Assembly: GCA_002279765.1 (NCBI GenBank)
Contig: NCCR01000096.1
Location: 4,695 to 19,675 of the forward strand
Origin: Verrucomicrobia bacterium 12-59-8
GTDB taxonomy: Bacteria > Verrucomicrobiota > Verrucomicrobiae > Verrucomicrobiales > Verrucomicrobiaceae
DNA: 14,981 nt
Direction of reading: 5' to 3'
Part shown: in pieces, positions 1 through 7,456 of the stretch
Position numbering within the stretch: the stretch's first letter is position 1
Layout of the letters: each line of letters starts with the position of its first letter
Translations under genes and position numbers: made by a program
The notes under the pieces: generated by a model
Seen by the model: the letters and a program-made list of their open reading frames with translations, nothing else
What the model was told of the DNA's origin: nothing
Database searches by the model: none

Positions 1-1302
1 GTGCTCGATGTTTTCGCAGAAGATGATGGTCTTGGCGAAGCGGCTGGTGGCCCGGAGAAACTCTGTGACCTTGGCGGCGACGATGGCGGTGCGCTTTTCC
101 AGGATGAGATTGCGGTCAAAGTCGCGGTCGTTGTATTCGCGGTCTTCGATGAGCTGGCCGTGTTTGTCGCGCTGGCCGTCTTCGGGACGCCAGCCGTCGA
201 GGTCTTTGTCGAGGCCGATGCGGACGACTTTATAGGGAGCGAGAAAGCCATCGCTGATGCCCTGCTTGAGAGAGTAGGTGTAGATGGGATCGCCGAAGTA
301 TTCGATGTTGGAGACTTCCTTGGTTTCCTTGGGCGTGGCGGTGAGACCGATCTGCGTGGCGGAGGAGAAATACTCGAGCACCTGACGCCAGCGAGCATCA
401 TCGGCAGCACTGCCGCGATGGCACTCGTCGATGATGATGAGGTCGAAGAAGTCTTTGGAGAACTGCTTGTAGATGTTGGCCTCTTCCTCGGTGCCGGTGA
501 CGGCCTGATAGAGGCAGAGGTAGATCTCGAAGGATTTGTCCACCGTGCGATTGGTGACCTTCGTCATCGCGGTGCCGAAGGGCTTGAAGTCGTTCGTCTT
601 CGTCTGATCGGCAAGGATGTTGCGATCCACGAGGAAGAGGATGCGCTTTTTGGCACCGGACTTCCACAGCCGCCAGATGATCTGGAAGGCGGTGTAGGTC
701 TTGCCGGTGCCGGTGGCCATGACAAGGAGGATGCGATTCTCCCCGCGTGCAATGGCATCGACGGTGCGATTGATGGCGATGAGCTGGTAGTAGCGCGGTG
801 CTTTGCCGGAGCCGTCGTCGTAGTAGTCCTGAGCAGTGACAGCGACCTGCTCGGGCTTTAAGCCTTTGGCGTTACAGTAGCGCTGCCAAAGCTCCTCGGG
901 TGTGGGGAACTGACTGAGCGGAATCTCACGCTCGACGACGCCGGAGGAGCCGGTGCGGTCGTGCTCCAAAAAGGCATCGCCATTTGAACTGTAGGCGAAG
1001 GGTACATCGAGAATCTCGGCGTATTCGAGCGCCTGGGGCATGCCTGAGCCGAGGGACTGGTTGTTGTCCTTGGCCTCCAGCACGGCGAGCGGGAGATTGG
1101 GCTTGTAGTAGAGAATGTAGTCGGCCTTTTTGGCCTCGCCACGCTTCACGGTCTTGCCACGCACGATGACGCGGCCCTTGGTGAAATAGACTTCCTCACG
1201 CACCTGCGTCATGACATCCCACTTCGTGCCATCCGCACCGACAACAGCCGGTGTGATGAACTTGGTGCGGATGTCGGTCTCGGTGAGGGCTTTCTTGTTC
1301 AT
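1..1302 (-). CDS. hsdR: Type I restriction enzyme R subunit (HsdR), C-terminus outside window
   Basis: Direct translation of the minus strand from ATG (1302-1300) gives 434 open codons running off the left edge; an in-frame TAG lies 24 nt upstream, which supports this start. HsdR is the motor and nuclease subunit of type I restriction-modification complexes: it translocates DNA using ATP and cuts unmodified DNA. Seen motifs, in order: a PD-(D/E)xK nuclease core in the N-terminal domain with D61, E76-A-K78 and the QxxxY motif Q90-Y94; Walker A ATGTGKT (196-202); a motif Ia region FLVDRN (223-228); Walker B-type DECH (292-295); and motif III TAT (321-323) in GLTATP. The DECH variant and the layout fit the EcoEI/EcoR124-like branch. 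The second RecA-like domain and the C-terminal HsdM-binding part are missing because of the window edge, not visibly because of mutation. It is divergent from the phage block and is probably a host or neighbouring defence gene. HsdM and HsdS are not in the window. Confidence 0.93.
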   Translation of the reverse strand, partial: MNKKALTETDIRTKFITPAVVGADGTKWDVMTQVREEVYFTKGRVIVRGKTVKRGEAKKADYILYYKPNLPLAVLEAKDNNQSLGSGMPQALEYAEILDVPFAYSSNGDAFLEHDRTGSSGVVEREIPLSQFPTPEELWQRYCNAKGLKPEQVAVTAQDYYDDGSGKAPRYYQLIAINRTVDAIARGENRILLVMATGTGKTYTAFQIIWRLWKSGAKKRILFLVDRNILADQTKTNDFKPFGTAMTKVTNRTVDKSFEIYLCLYQAVTGTEEEANIYKQFSKDFFDLIIIDECHRGSAADDARWRQVLEYFSSATQIGLTATPKETKEVSNIEYFGDPIYTYSLKQGISDGFLAPYKVVRIGLDKDLDGWRPEDGQRDKHGQLIEDREYNDRDFDRNLILEKRTAIVAAKVTEFLRATSRFAKTIIFCENIEH

Positions 1303-1341
1303 CAAGGAGGACTTGGCGGAAAATTCCTATGAAGCATCAGC

Positions 1342-1370
1342 ATCAAAGCGGGGGATGAATGCGAAGGCAA
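1342..1370 (-). promoter_or_regulatory. Possible sigma-70-like promoter of hsdR
   Basis: On the minus strand, TTGCCT (plus positions 1365-1370) is followed after 17 bp by TTTGAT (1342-1347); each matches the consensus at 4 of 6 bases. It would start transcription about 30 nt upstream of the hsdR ATG. The spacing is ideal but the boxes are only fair, so this is a suggestion. Confidence 0.3.
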
Positions 1371-1373
1371 GGG

Positions 1374-1388
1374 TTTGCATGATGCAAA
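1374..1388. promoter_or_regulatory. 15-bp perfect dyad, possible operator upstream of hsdR
   Basis: TTTGCAT-G-ATGCAAA: two 7-bp arms around one central base. It sits 3 bp upstream of the -35-like box of the hsdR promoter candidate, a usual place for a dimeric regulator to bind. No regulator gene is visible in the window, and there is no T-run to suggest a terminator. Confidence 0.35.
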
Positions 1389-1419
1389 GTGGGTGAATGA
1401 AGAAGCCCCCTGCCCTGAA

Positions 1420-1431
1420 CGGCTGAAGCCG
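1420..1431. repeat. CGGCTNAAGCCG intergenic hairpin repeat, copy 1
   Basis: CGGCTGAAGCCG; with flanking bases the stem is ACGGCT/AGCCGT around GA. The same core recurs at 7374-7385 and 8147-8158. All three lie in or next to intergenic DNA, as expected of a small REP-like element. Confidence 0.5.
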
Positions 1432-1625
1432 TGACTGCAGTGAGAAGAGGCTGGAACCGCAGAGGGAAAGAATGCGCGCATAACTTTTTTCGCAGGCGGA
1501 AAACATTTTCGCTTGCCATTCCAAATCCAGGCCCAAGCTTTGTAAACAGATAGCCTGACGCAGTGGAGAACTCGGAGGGGGAATTCAACGATTTGTTTGA
1601 ACCTCGGTTTTTCCTTTTTCTTCGC

Positions 1626-3842
1626 ATGCCTCTGCTCCCTGATCCTCTCTCCGCCGCTGCTGCGGGCCACCCGCCTGCGCGGGGCTCTGCGGCTGATATT
1701 CTTGCGGCTCTCCGCGCCAAGGCGGCGCTGGTGCGCAAGCGCAAGAAGACGCCGCTGGAGGATGCGCTGGCGGCGGGTGGTGGCACGCGTGCGGTGCGGC
1801 TGGTGCAGTGGGCGCGGACGCAGAAGGCGGGCTATGACGCGGGGCTGGTGCAGTGGCGCGCGAACCGGCTGCGCTGGGCGCAGGAGGCGCAGGATATTTT
1901 TGAGCATCGCGCGCGGGCACGGCGGGAGCGGCTGGAGGTGGAGGATGCGGCGAGTGTCTTTGAGGTGGCGAATGAGTCGGTGAACGTCGTGGCGTCTCTG
2001 GCGGAGTTTGCGGCGGCACAGGCGGAGCAGGACATCTATGGCGGGGAGCCGTGGTTCGCGGCGAACCCTGTGGGCCGGGCGGATACGAAGCTGGCGGATG
2101 ATATTCAGCACCACTTGCAGTGGTCGTTTCGCGATGGGCGGTTTGTGGATGCGCAGTGTCTGGGGATCGACCAGGCGGTGACGCTGGGGGAGTGCTTTAT
2201 GAAGATGATGTACGCGACGGATGTGGATGAGCATGAGGCGACGACGCCGTGCCTGCACCGGGATGGCGAGCCGGTGCTGGATGCGCAGGGGGCGTATGTG
2301 ACGAGTGATGCGCAGGTGCGTGCGCTGGGCCGCCGACTGAAGGGGAGGCTGGAGTGGAAGGAGGCGTATGAGACGCGGCAGACGATCATCCGCCAGGGGG
2401 TGGAGGCGCTGCCGGTGCATTTCAATGACATCAGCTTTCGGGAGGATGCGCCGGAGCTGGATCTGCGGCATACGAATGTGTACCTGTCTGTGGAGATGAG
2501 CACGTTTGAGGCGATGCGGCGCTTTCATTTGTCGAAGGAGGATGCGATCCGCCTGGCGCGCTGCGCGGAGACGCGGCTGCGCAGTGATGAGGAGCAGCAG
2601 CGTGAGCGTACGGCGGATGCGACGGTGACGTGCGCGCCGGCGGATGAGCCGCTGGGCGAGGAGGAGGCGGAGCAACTGCTGAACACTCGCGTGAGGCTGA
2701 TCGAGGCGTACATCCGCGCAGATGCGACGGGTACGGGGAAGGAGGCGCGGATGTGCCTGGTCTTTCCGCCGCAGGGTGAGGACTGGATCGTGTGGGCGGA
2801 CTACCTGGCGAATGTTTCGCCGGGGGCGGAGCTGCCGGTGAAGTGCGAGGTGTGGGAGCCGGTGCCGCACCGGCTGTATGGGCGGGGATTTTTCTCGAAG
2901 TATGCGTATCTGCAGACGGGCACGGATAATCTGTGGAACCAGGTGAGCTTTCGCAATGAGATGCATGCGAATCCGCTGACGGCGGTGCATGAGGAAAACC
3001 TGCAGGTGGATGAGGACGGGGGGGCGATGGTGATCGGCCCTGGGAAGACGATCCGCCCGAAGGCGGGGAAGCGGCTGGGGGATTGCCTGGAGTTTGCGAT
3101 GCTGCCGGATGCGGACACGCGGAGCATGGAGCTTTTCCAAACGGGGATGCAACTGGCGCAGCTGCGCAGCGGGATCACGAATGCGAGCCAGGGGGATCTT
3201 TCTGCGGTGCCGGAATCGAACACGGCGACGGGGATCAAGTCTTTGATCAGCCGTGCAGCGGTGCTGCTGAAGAAGCCGATCCGCCGGCTGCGGCGCGCGA
3301 AGGGCCGGGGCTTTAGCTATGCGGTGAAGCTGCACTACGCGAACTTTGACCGCGAGGAGGCTTTTGTGTGGGGCGAGGGGCACAACAAGGAGCTGGTGAA
3401 GATCACCCCGGAGCATGTGCGTGACCTGGACATTGATGTGGTGATGCTGCTGACGCAGGAGCAGAACCAGACGAAGCTGCAAGGGGCGCAGGTGATGATG
3501 CAGCAACTGCAAGGCTACTCGGCCATGCCGGAGACGGACAAGGCGGGCGCACGCGTGGGCGTGGTGCAGGCGCTGAAGGCGCTGGAATTTGCCAATGCGG
3601 AGGAGATGCTGCGGAAGCCGGTGGTGACGCTGGAGAGCTGCCTGCCGCTGCTGCCGCCGGAGGAGGCGGAAAAGCTGAAGGGCCTGATGGCTTTGCAGCA
3701 ACAACAACAGCAGGCCGCGCAGCCAGGGCAGCCGCCAGGTGCTGCGCCGGGAATGCCAATACCAGGTGCTGGTATGGCGGGGGCGGCGGATGCTGCGCCT
3801 ATGACCGGAGCGGTGCCGAATGCTGCGCCGGGACAGGGCTGA
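1626..3842 (+). CDS. Phage portal protein
   Basis: A 738-aa protein resembling large portal proteins of the podovirus/P22-like size class. Portal dodecamers sit at one vertex of the capsid, let DNA pass and dock terminase and the tail. Supporting features: acidic and aromatic-rich middle segments; the stretch around residues 430-460, EVWEPVPHRLYGRGFFSK then a tract with LWNQVSFRNEMHANP, and further on a region with SNTATGIKSLISRA, which read like portal stem/clip and wing segments; and a long, polar C-terminal helical part with QEQNQTK. The last ~50 residues (687-738) are low complexity, with a six-glutamine run (691-696) and then P/G/A-rich sequence. ATG at 1626 is preferred over the upstream GTG at 1563 because the extra 21 residues look like untranslated leader; neither has a Shine-Dalgarno. 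Oddly, no terminase precedes it and no scaffold or capsid gene follows. Assignment is from remembered family character, not a search. Confidence 0.78.
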   Translation: MPLLPDPLSAAAAGHPPARGSAADILAALRAKAALVRKRKKTPLEDALAAGGGTRAVRLVQWARTQKAGYDAGLVQWRANRLRWAQEAQDIFEHRARARRERLEVEDAASVFEVANESVNVVASLAEFAAAQAEQDIYGGEPWFAANPVGRADTKLADDIQHHLQWSFRDGRFVDAQCLGIDQAVTLGECFMKMMYATDVDEHEATTPCLHRDGEPVLDAQGAYVTSDAQVRALGRRLKGRLEWKEAYETRQTIIRQGVEALPVHFNDISFREDAPELDLRHTNVYLSVEMSTFEAMRRFHLSKEDAIRLARCAETRLRSDEEQQRERTADATVTCAPADEPLGEEEAEQLLNTRVRLIEAYIRADATGTGKEARMCLVFPPQGEDWIVWADYLANVSPGAELPVKCEVWEPVPHRLYGRGFFSKYAYLQTGTDNLWNQVSFRNEMHANPLTAVHEENLQVDEDGGAMVIGPGKTIRPKAGKRLGDCLEFAMLPDADTRSMELFQTGMQLAQLRSGITNASQGDLSAVPESNTATGIKSLISRAAVLLKKPIRRLRRAKGRGFSYAVKLHYANFDREEAFVWGEGHNKELVKITPEHVRDLDIDVVMLLTQEQNQTKLQGAQVMMQQLQGYSAMPETDKAGARVGVVQALKALEFANAEEMLRKPVVTLESCLPLLPPEEAEKLKGLMALQQQQQQAAQPGQPPGAAPGMPIPGAGMAGAADAAPMTGAVPNAAPGQG

Positions 3843-4033
3843 GATTTTTTATTTCTGACATGCAACCTACAAACCAAGACAAGCCGACAACCCGATAACC
3901 AGGCCACCCGATGCTCCTGCTTTCCAATGCTCCATTCTTGCTCCACGCGGGCCGTGTTTGCGGCGCGCTGTGATCGAGGACGATCCACTGCAGACTTTCA
4001 CTCTCATTTGTCATTTCTAACCCCCAGCACCCC
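3843..4033. other. Spacer between portal and spike-base genes
   Basis: About 190 bp. A T-rich run follows the portal stop, but there is no good stem in front of it, so it is not called a terminator. One 20-codon hydrophobic ORF (3911-3973) is present but unsupported. In other phages a scaffold or capsid gene would be expected at this position; none is here. Confidence 0.5.
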
Positions 4034-4324
4034 ATGCCTGCCTCACAACGCCGCACCCCGCTTGACCCCATGTCCATCCCCGGAGCTCTCCAGGAGATGG
4101 TGCCCAACTCGTCCTTCCGCACGGTCACGCCGTCGGACACCTACGCCATCAAAGGGGGCCCGGCGCGCGCGCTGTATGTGGGCGGCACCGGAGCTGTGGC
4201 GGCGCTGAATGAAAACGGCGTGGCGGTGACCTTCGAGGCCGTGCCTGCAGGAGCCGTGCTGCCCATCGCCACCGCCCGCGTGAACGCCACGGGGACAACG
4301 GCTACGAACATCATCGCGCTGTGA
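4034..4324 (+). CDS. Spike base protein, RCAP_Rcc01079-like
   Basis: A 96-aa protein. The block from F28 onward (FRTVTPSD, then RALYVGGTGAV, VTFEAVPAGAVLPI, and the end VNATGTTATNIIAL) follows the pattern of the small spike-base proteins described for the Rhodobacter gene transfer agent and common in tailed phages: a TPSD motif, a RALYVG strand, a PAGxxLPI turn and a terminal TGTTAT-N-I-AL strand. They form the base on which receptor-binding spikes sit. ATG at 4034 is the first start; ATG at 4070 (residue 13, MSIPGALQ) is just as plausible and closer to the usual N-terminal length. It is followed 4 nt later by a 44-aa ORF. Confidence 0.7.
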   Translation: MPASQRRTPLDPMSIPGALQEMVPNSSFRTVTPSDTYAIKGGPARALYVGGTGAVAALNENGVAVTFEAVPAGAVLPIATARVNATGTTATNIIAL

Positions 4325-4328
4325 TTTT

Positions 4329-4463
4329 ATGATCGGACTCGGACTCGCTCTGCCGCTGGCCCAAACACGCGACTCCACGCCGGGTGGCGCGGTGGATGTG
4401 TGGGCGTGGGAGGCCGGGCTGGGCATGCTGTGGGAAACGGCGCTCTTCATTTCCCTGGACTGA
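4329..4463 (+). CDS. 44-aa peptide with tail-protein-like N-terminus
   Basis: Translation from ATG gives 44 residues starting MIGLGLALPLAQ and ending ETALFISLD. It starts 4 nt after the spike-base stop and ends 19 nt before the next gene, so it fits the packed gene order. The first residues and their DNA (ATGATCGGACTCGGAC) match the start of the LamG-like gene at 6024 (MIGFGQALSLAL). It may be a short structural peptide or the surviving start of a tail gene that lost its body. No function is recognised. Confidence 0.5.
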   Translation: MIGLGLALPLAQTRDSTPGGAVDVWAWEAGLGMLWETALFISLD

Positions 4464-4482
4464 CTTCAAACCAAACTGACTT

Positions 4483-5412
4483 ATGCCTGACTTATCCATC
4501 GCCTCCGCCGCGTCTCTGACGGGCACCACCCTTGCTGAAGATGATCTGCTGCCCGTGCTGGATGTGTCCGCTGCAAGCGGCAGCAAGGGGAGCAGGATCA
4601 CGGTGGGGGAACTGAAGTCCAAGGTGCTTACCGGTGGCGCGGCGGCGGGGCTGACGGGACTGGGCCTCCGCAGTGAGGTGTCGGAGTTTGATCTGAAGCT
4701 GGCGAGCAGCGAGGTGCTGACGGCGGAGCGAGTGCTGAGTTTTGAGGTGGGGGATGCTGACCGGGTGCTGACGATTCCGGCGACGGGGACGGCTGCGGTG
4801 CTGGAAGCCTCCAATGCATTCACGACAGGGTCAATTGTTGCCAGTGCGCCTTCCATTCTGATTAATCAGACTTGGAACAACGCTGCGGTTTCGTTTGTGG
4901 GGATGAAGATCACGGCGGTTTGCACGGCAAATGCATTCAGCGAGCTTTTCTCCGTGTATGGTGGACCAGCGGGTACCAATTTAGGGCTGAGGGTGACAAA
5001 CGCCGCCGGAGCCATGGGAGTTGAGGTACCTTCCATGCGCAGCATTGATTACACCTGGTCTCTAAACTATTTCGTTAACGGCTTGGCTTTTGGCAATACA
5101 AAAACCATCGAATGGTCCACCAGCGGTGCTTATTATGACACACGGGATACAGGGCTTGGGCGGGATGGAGCCGGAATACTGGCTCAAGTGTCATCCACGA
5201 CGGCTCAGACACTGCGCATTTACGGCACCTACACGGATGCCAGCAACTATGAGAGGCTGTCCATCGCCACGGCGGCGGGTGCTTACTCCATCAAACCGGA
5301 GGCGGCGGGAACTGGCACTTTGCGGAACCTCCACATTTCCGGCCTGCCCACATCGAATCCTGGACCAGGCATTCTATGGAACAATGCCGGAACACCTGCC
5401 ATCGGCACCTAA
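4483..5412 (+). CDS. Phage tail fibre-like protein
   Basis: A 309-aa protein, rich in A/G/S/T and short beta strands. The N-terminal part (SIASAASLTGTTLAEDDLLP, VGELKSKV) is typical of tail-fibre shaft starts. The C-terminal third has a TLRIYGTYTDASNYERLSI strand, then EAAGTGTLRNL, and ends LPTSNPG-GILWNNAGTPAIGT, a pattern I know from phage tail-fibre and minor tail proteins near their distal ends. The likely role is host binding. It begins 19 nt after the 44-aa ORF without Shine-Dalgarno and is followed after 3 nt by another small gene. Trimerisation or chaperone domains were not recognised. Confidence 0.65.
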   Translation: MPDLSIASAASLTGTTLAEDDLLPVLDVSAASGSKGSRITVGELKSKVLTGGAAAGLTGLGLRSEVSEFDLKLASSEVLTAERVLSFEVGDADRVLTIPATGTAAVLEASNAFTTGSIVASAPSILINQTWNNAAVSFVGMKITAVCTANAFSELFSVYGGPAGTNLGLRVTNAAGAMGVEVPSMRSIDYTWSLNYFVNGLAFGNTKTIEWSTSGAYYDTRDTGLGRDGAGILAQVSSTTAQTLRIYGTYTDASNYERLSIATAAGAYSIKPEAAGTGTLRNLHISGLPTSNPGPGILWNNAGTPAIGT

Positions 5413-5415
5413 TTT

Positions 5416-5685
5416 ATGAACATCGAACTTAGTCCCCGCCGCCAAGCGGTTCTTGAACGTGAGGCAGCGACCCGCAGCACGCCTGCAACTCCGACCAGCG
5501 CTGGCGATCTGGTGGAGTTGCTGCTCAACAATGCGTGCGACAGCTATGCTGCTGCGCACGCAGTTGCCGACAAGTCCGCGATGGCTGCTAATGAGCGACT
5601 GATGGCGCTCGGAACTGCGGTGATGGCGCAGCCTGACAGGCTCGATGCTGTGGAGGCTGCAGTGAATCAAGTTTTGCAATCCTAA
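5416..5685 (+). CDS. Unknown 89-aa helical protein
   Basis: The gene encodes MNIELSPRRQAVLEREAA followed by a TPATPT linker and a helical segment, GDLVELLLNNACDSYAAAH, continuing to the end. It starts 3 nt after the tail-fibre gene and ends 6 nt before the next gene. Predicted soluble and mostly alpha-helical with no membrane segment. It could be a small adaptor, chaperone or regulator for the fibre, by position only. Family not recognised. Confidence 0.6.
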   Translation: MNIELSPRRQAVLEREAATRSTPATPTSAGDLVELLLNNACDSYAAAHAVADKSAMAANERLMALGTAVMAQPDRLDAVEAAVNQVLQS

Positions 5686-5691
5686 TTTCCC

Positions 5692-5898
5692 ATGAACAAA
5701 CCCGACACCACCACCCAGCGCTCCATCATTGAAGCAGCCATCAAGGCCATCGAGTCTGAATGCTACTCGCTCACGCTCTCCGGCGAGGCGATGCGGACCA
5801 TCGGCCTGGTCGAGAAGGCGACGGAGCTGGGCGAGCAGCTAGCGAAGTCCATGAAGCTGCATGCCTTCTACAGCGCGAAGCTCAACGAACTGGCCTGA
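5692..5898 (+). CDS. Unknown 68-aa helical protein
   Basis: It begins MNKPDTTTQRSIIEAAIKAIE and is predicted to fold as two or three amphipathic helices, with no membrane segment. It sits tightly between the 89-aa gene (6 nt upstream) and a 41-aa ORF (3 nt downstream) in the tail-fibre run. No Shine-Dalgarno is visible. Family not recognised. Confidence 0.6.
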   Translation: MNKPDTTTQRSIIEAAIKAIESECYSLTLSGEAMRTIGLVEKATELGEQLAKSMKLHAFYSAKLNELA

Positions 5899-5901
5899 GC
5901 C

Positions 5902-6027
5902 ATGCACGCAGCCCCCCTCCAAACGATGATGACCACGGCGGCACCCACAGGCGGCGTGCCGCCTGTCTCAACGCGCTGCGTGAATGAAACCAAAACCGCC
6001 ATTTCAACTGCACTACTTTCATCATGA
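5902..6027 (+). CDS. 41-aa ORF coupled to the LamG-like gene
   Basis: ATG at 5902 opens 41 residues (MHAAPLQTMMTTAAPTGGVP...). Its TGA overlaps the next gene's ATG (ATGA at 6024-6027), and it starts 3 nt after the previous stop, so it fills the gap exactly. Codon content is low-complexity (T, A, S). It may be a leader that couples translation to the next gene rather than a functional protein. Confidence 0.4.
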   Translation: MHAAPLQTMMTTAAPTGGVPPVSTRCVNETKTAISTALLSS

Positions 6028-6755
6028 TCGGATTCGGACAGGCCCTTTCGCTCGCGCTGGCTCCTCAGGGGCCGGTGACGCCAGCCTTTGATCCACGAAA
6101 CATCGCCACACTCTCGGAGTGGTTTGATTTCCGGGTGCTGGCGGGGGCGGCGGATGGTGATCCGATTGGAGAGCTGGCGGGCAGGAAGGGGCTTTACACG
6201 CTGACGGCAAGTGGCATAGCAAGACCTACGTGGGCGACGAATGACGGGGATGGGTTTCCTTCGGTGCTGTATGATGGGGAGAACTCGACGATGCATGCCG
6301 CGATCAGCAATGAGGCTTTGTTTGGGACGACGGGGAATTTTGAGTTTTGGCTGGTTGTGCGGCTTGCCGCTTCGCAGATTCGCTTTGCCGGGTGTTTTGG
6401 AAGCAGCTATAGCAGTGACCAGGTTGGATTGAGCTTCAGCGAAGATGCTGGTGTTCTATCAATGTCGGATTATTCTGTGAATGTAGAATTCGAGTCATCA
6501 CTTTGGGATGACTCATGGCATGTCATCCGTTGCTCGAAGAATGGAGCCTCGCGCTTGGTCCAGTTTGACGGCACCACTATATATAGCGCCAGCACCTCTG
6601 CCGGAAGTTATGTGACAGGGCCAGCCGATCTATTTGTGGGCTTTTCCTTTGGTTTTTATATGAACGGAGCGGTGCGTCACTGGCTGGCGACGACGGCACC
6701 TCTGGATGATGCGACGGCGGCTCTTCTGAATTCCTACCTGGAGGCGGCTAAATGA
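6024..6755 (+). CDS. LamG/ConA-like tail protein
   Basis: A 243-aa protein. Residues ~22-90 have the classic lead of concanavalin A/laminin-G-like phage adhesins: FDPRNIATLSEWFDF, DGDPIGELAGRKG, an RPTW strand and a GFPSVLYDG strand. The middle has alternating beta strands, and the end, LDDATAALLNSYLEAAK, is the usual closing helix. Such domains in phage tails bind host glycans. The N-terminus MIGFGQALSLAL resembles the 44-aa ORF at 4329. It is coupled to both neighbours by ATGA overlaps (6024-6027 and 6752-6755). Glycan specificity cannot be read from sequence. Confidence 0.68.
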   Translation: MIGFGQALSLALAPQGPVTPAFDPRNIATLSEWFDFRVLAGAADGDPIGELAGRKGLYTLTASGIARPTWATNDGDGFPSVLYDGENSTMHAAISNEALFGTTGNFEFWLVVRLAASQIRFAGCFGSSYSSDQVGLSFSEDAGVLSMSDYSVNVEFESSLWDDSWHVIRCSKNGASRLVQFDGTTIYSASTSAGSYVTGPADLFVGFSFGFYMNGAVRHWLATTAPLDDATAALLNSYLEAAK

Positions 6756-7060
6756 CGCGGCTGCTGATCATCATTCCGGCGGATATTCTGCGCGCAGCGA
6801 GGACTGCGGCGGCGGGGGTGTTGGGGGATTCCGCGCTGGCGGAGTTTGTTCCGGCGGGATCGCCTACGGGTGAGATGCCGGCTACGCACTGGTGGCTGGC
6901 GGGGGTGTTTACGGTGGAGGAGGTGGCGCGCGTGCAGATGCTGCAGCCAGACTTTCCTGACGCGGTGATTTTGAGCTATGACCTGGCGCAGGAGGCGGGG
7001 AAGCCGCTGGAAATTTTGACGGGTATGGGACTGCAACCTTTGAAGCTGAATCTGCCATGA
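6752..7060 (+). CDS. Unknown 102-aa protein
   Basis: It begins MTRLLIIIPADILRAARTAAA, then has G-P-rich turns and a WWLAGVFTVEEVARVQML segment. It overlaps the LamG gene by ATGA at its start and the membrane protein by ATGA at its stop (7057-7060), which strongly supports expression as part of a coupled unit. The N-terminal hydrophobic stretch is short and is not a clear signal peptide. Possible roles include a fibre accessory or assembly factor; none is shown by sequence. Confidence 0.6.
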   Translation: MTRLLIIIPADILRAARTAAAGVLGDSALAEFVPAGSPTGEMPATHWWLAGVFTVEEVARVQMLQPDFPDAVILSYDLAQEAGKPLEILTGMGLQPLKLNLP

Positions 7061-7299
7061 ACGATCCCAAACTCTTCGACGCCATTCTGACGCAGTTCGG
7101 TTTTGCCGGGCTGCTGGCAGTGGCGGTGTACATCATCGCCCGGAAGCTGGCGAGCCAGTATGAGATGCGCATCACGGCGCTGGAGTCTGCGAGCGCGCGG
7201 TGTGAGGCGGACCGCATCGAGCTGCGCAATGTGATCATCGCCATGCAGACGAAGGTGATCGCGGATCTGACGGCGAAGATCCACCGCAGTGAGGAATGA
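7057..7299 (+). CDS. Membrane protein with coiled coil, possible holin or inner spanin
   Basis: An 80-aa protein. Residues ~14-28 (FGFAGLLAVAVYIIA) form one membrane span; residues ~35-78 are charged, heptad-like helix, likely coiled coil. One span plus a coiled coil fits an inner-membrane spanin component, and single-span holins are also possible. It is coupled to the preceding gene by ATGA at 7057. A small lipoprotein lies about 900 bp downstream at 8203, which could be its outer partner. The role is inferred from topology and neighbours. Confidence 0.55.
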   Translation: MNDPKLFDAILTQFGFAGLLAVAVYIIARKLASQYEMRITALESASARCEADRIELRNVIIAMQTKVIADLTAKIHRSEE

Positions 7300-7363
7300 G
7301 CTAACACTTCTCCCCTTCCCTTTCCCGCCGAGCACTTGTTTCCGCGCAACAACCTGAGACCTG

Positions 7364-7385
7364 AGAACCAGACCGGCTCAAGCCG
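7364..7385 (+). repeat. Intergenic repeat unit, copy upstream of hydrolase gene
   Basis: 22 nt: AGAACCAGACCGGCT, one variable base (C), then AAGCCG; 21 of 22 match the copy at 8137-8158. It contains the CGGCTNAAGCCG hairpin. About 50 nt further down, ACGACGAACCAA (7435-7446) is also repeated at 8169-8180, so both copies lie in the same order before a start codon. Confidence 0.6.
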
Positions 7386-7456
7386 ACCCAACACGACGAA
7401 GAACCAGAACGAGCGGCTGCGAAGCGAACCCCGAACGACGAACCAAGAAGCATACC

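Larger units (their letters stand above)
1303..1625. other. Divergent intergenic spacer between hsdR and portal gene
   Basis: About 320 bp with no convincing gene on either strand. It holds a weak promoter-like pair for hsdR, a 15-bp perfect dyad at 1374-1388 and one CGGCTGAAGCCG hairpin at 1420-1431. No tRNA, integrase or clear attachment-site duplication is visible. The portal reading frame stays open back to a GTG at 1563, so a slightly longer portal N-terminus is possible. This is the likely boundary of the phage-derived block, judged only from gene content on the two sides. Confidence 0.6.

Noticed and set aside
1..861. Plus-strand 286-codon open frame over the left edge
   Set aside because: It is antisense to hsdR, whose minus-strand translation shows intact nuclease and helicase motifs; the plus frame is a D/E/V/G-rich shadow.
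1302..3707. Minus-strand 801-codon frame opposite the portal
   Set aside because: Composition is almost entirely R/L/H/P, the typical shadow of a GC-rich gene with strong codon bias on the other strand.
3911..3973. 20-residue hydrophobic ORF (MLLLSNAPFLLHAG...)
   Set aside because: Too short, no overlap with neighbours and no conserved feature; left as spacer.
6581..6592. CTATATATAGCG resembling the AATACCATATA element
   Set aside because: It is inside the LamG-like gene with no start codon at the right distance; similarity is only the TATATA core.
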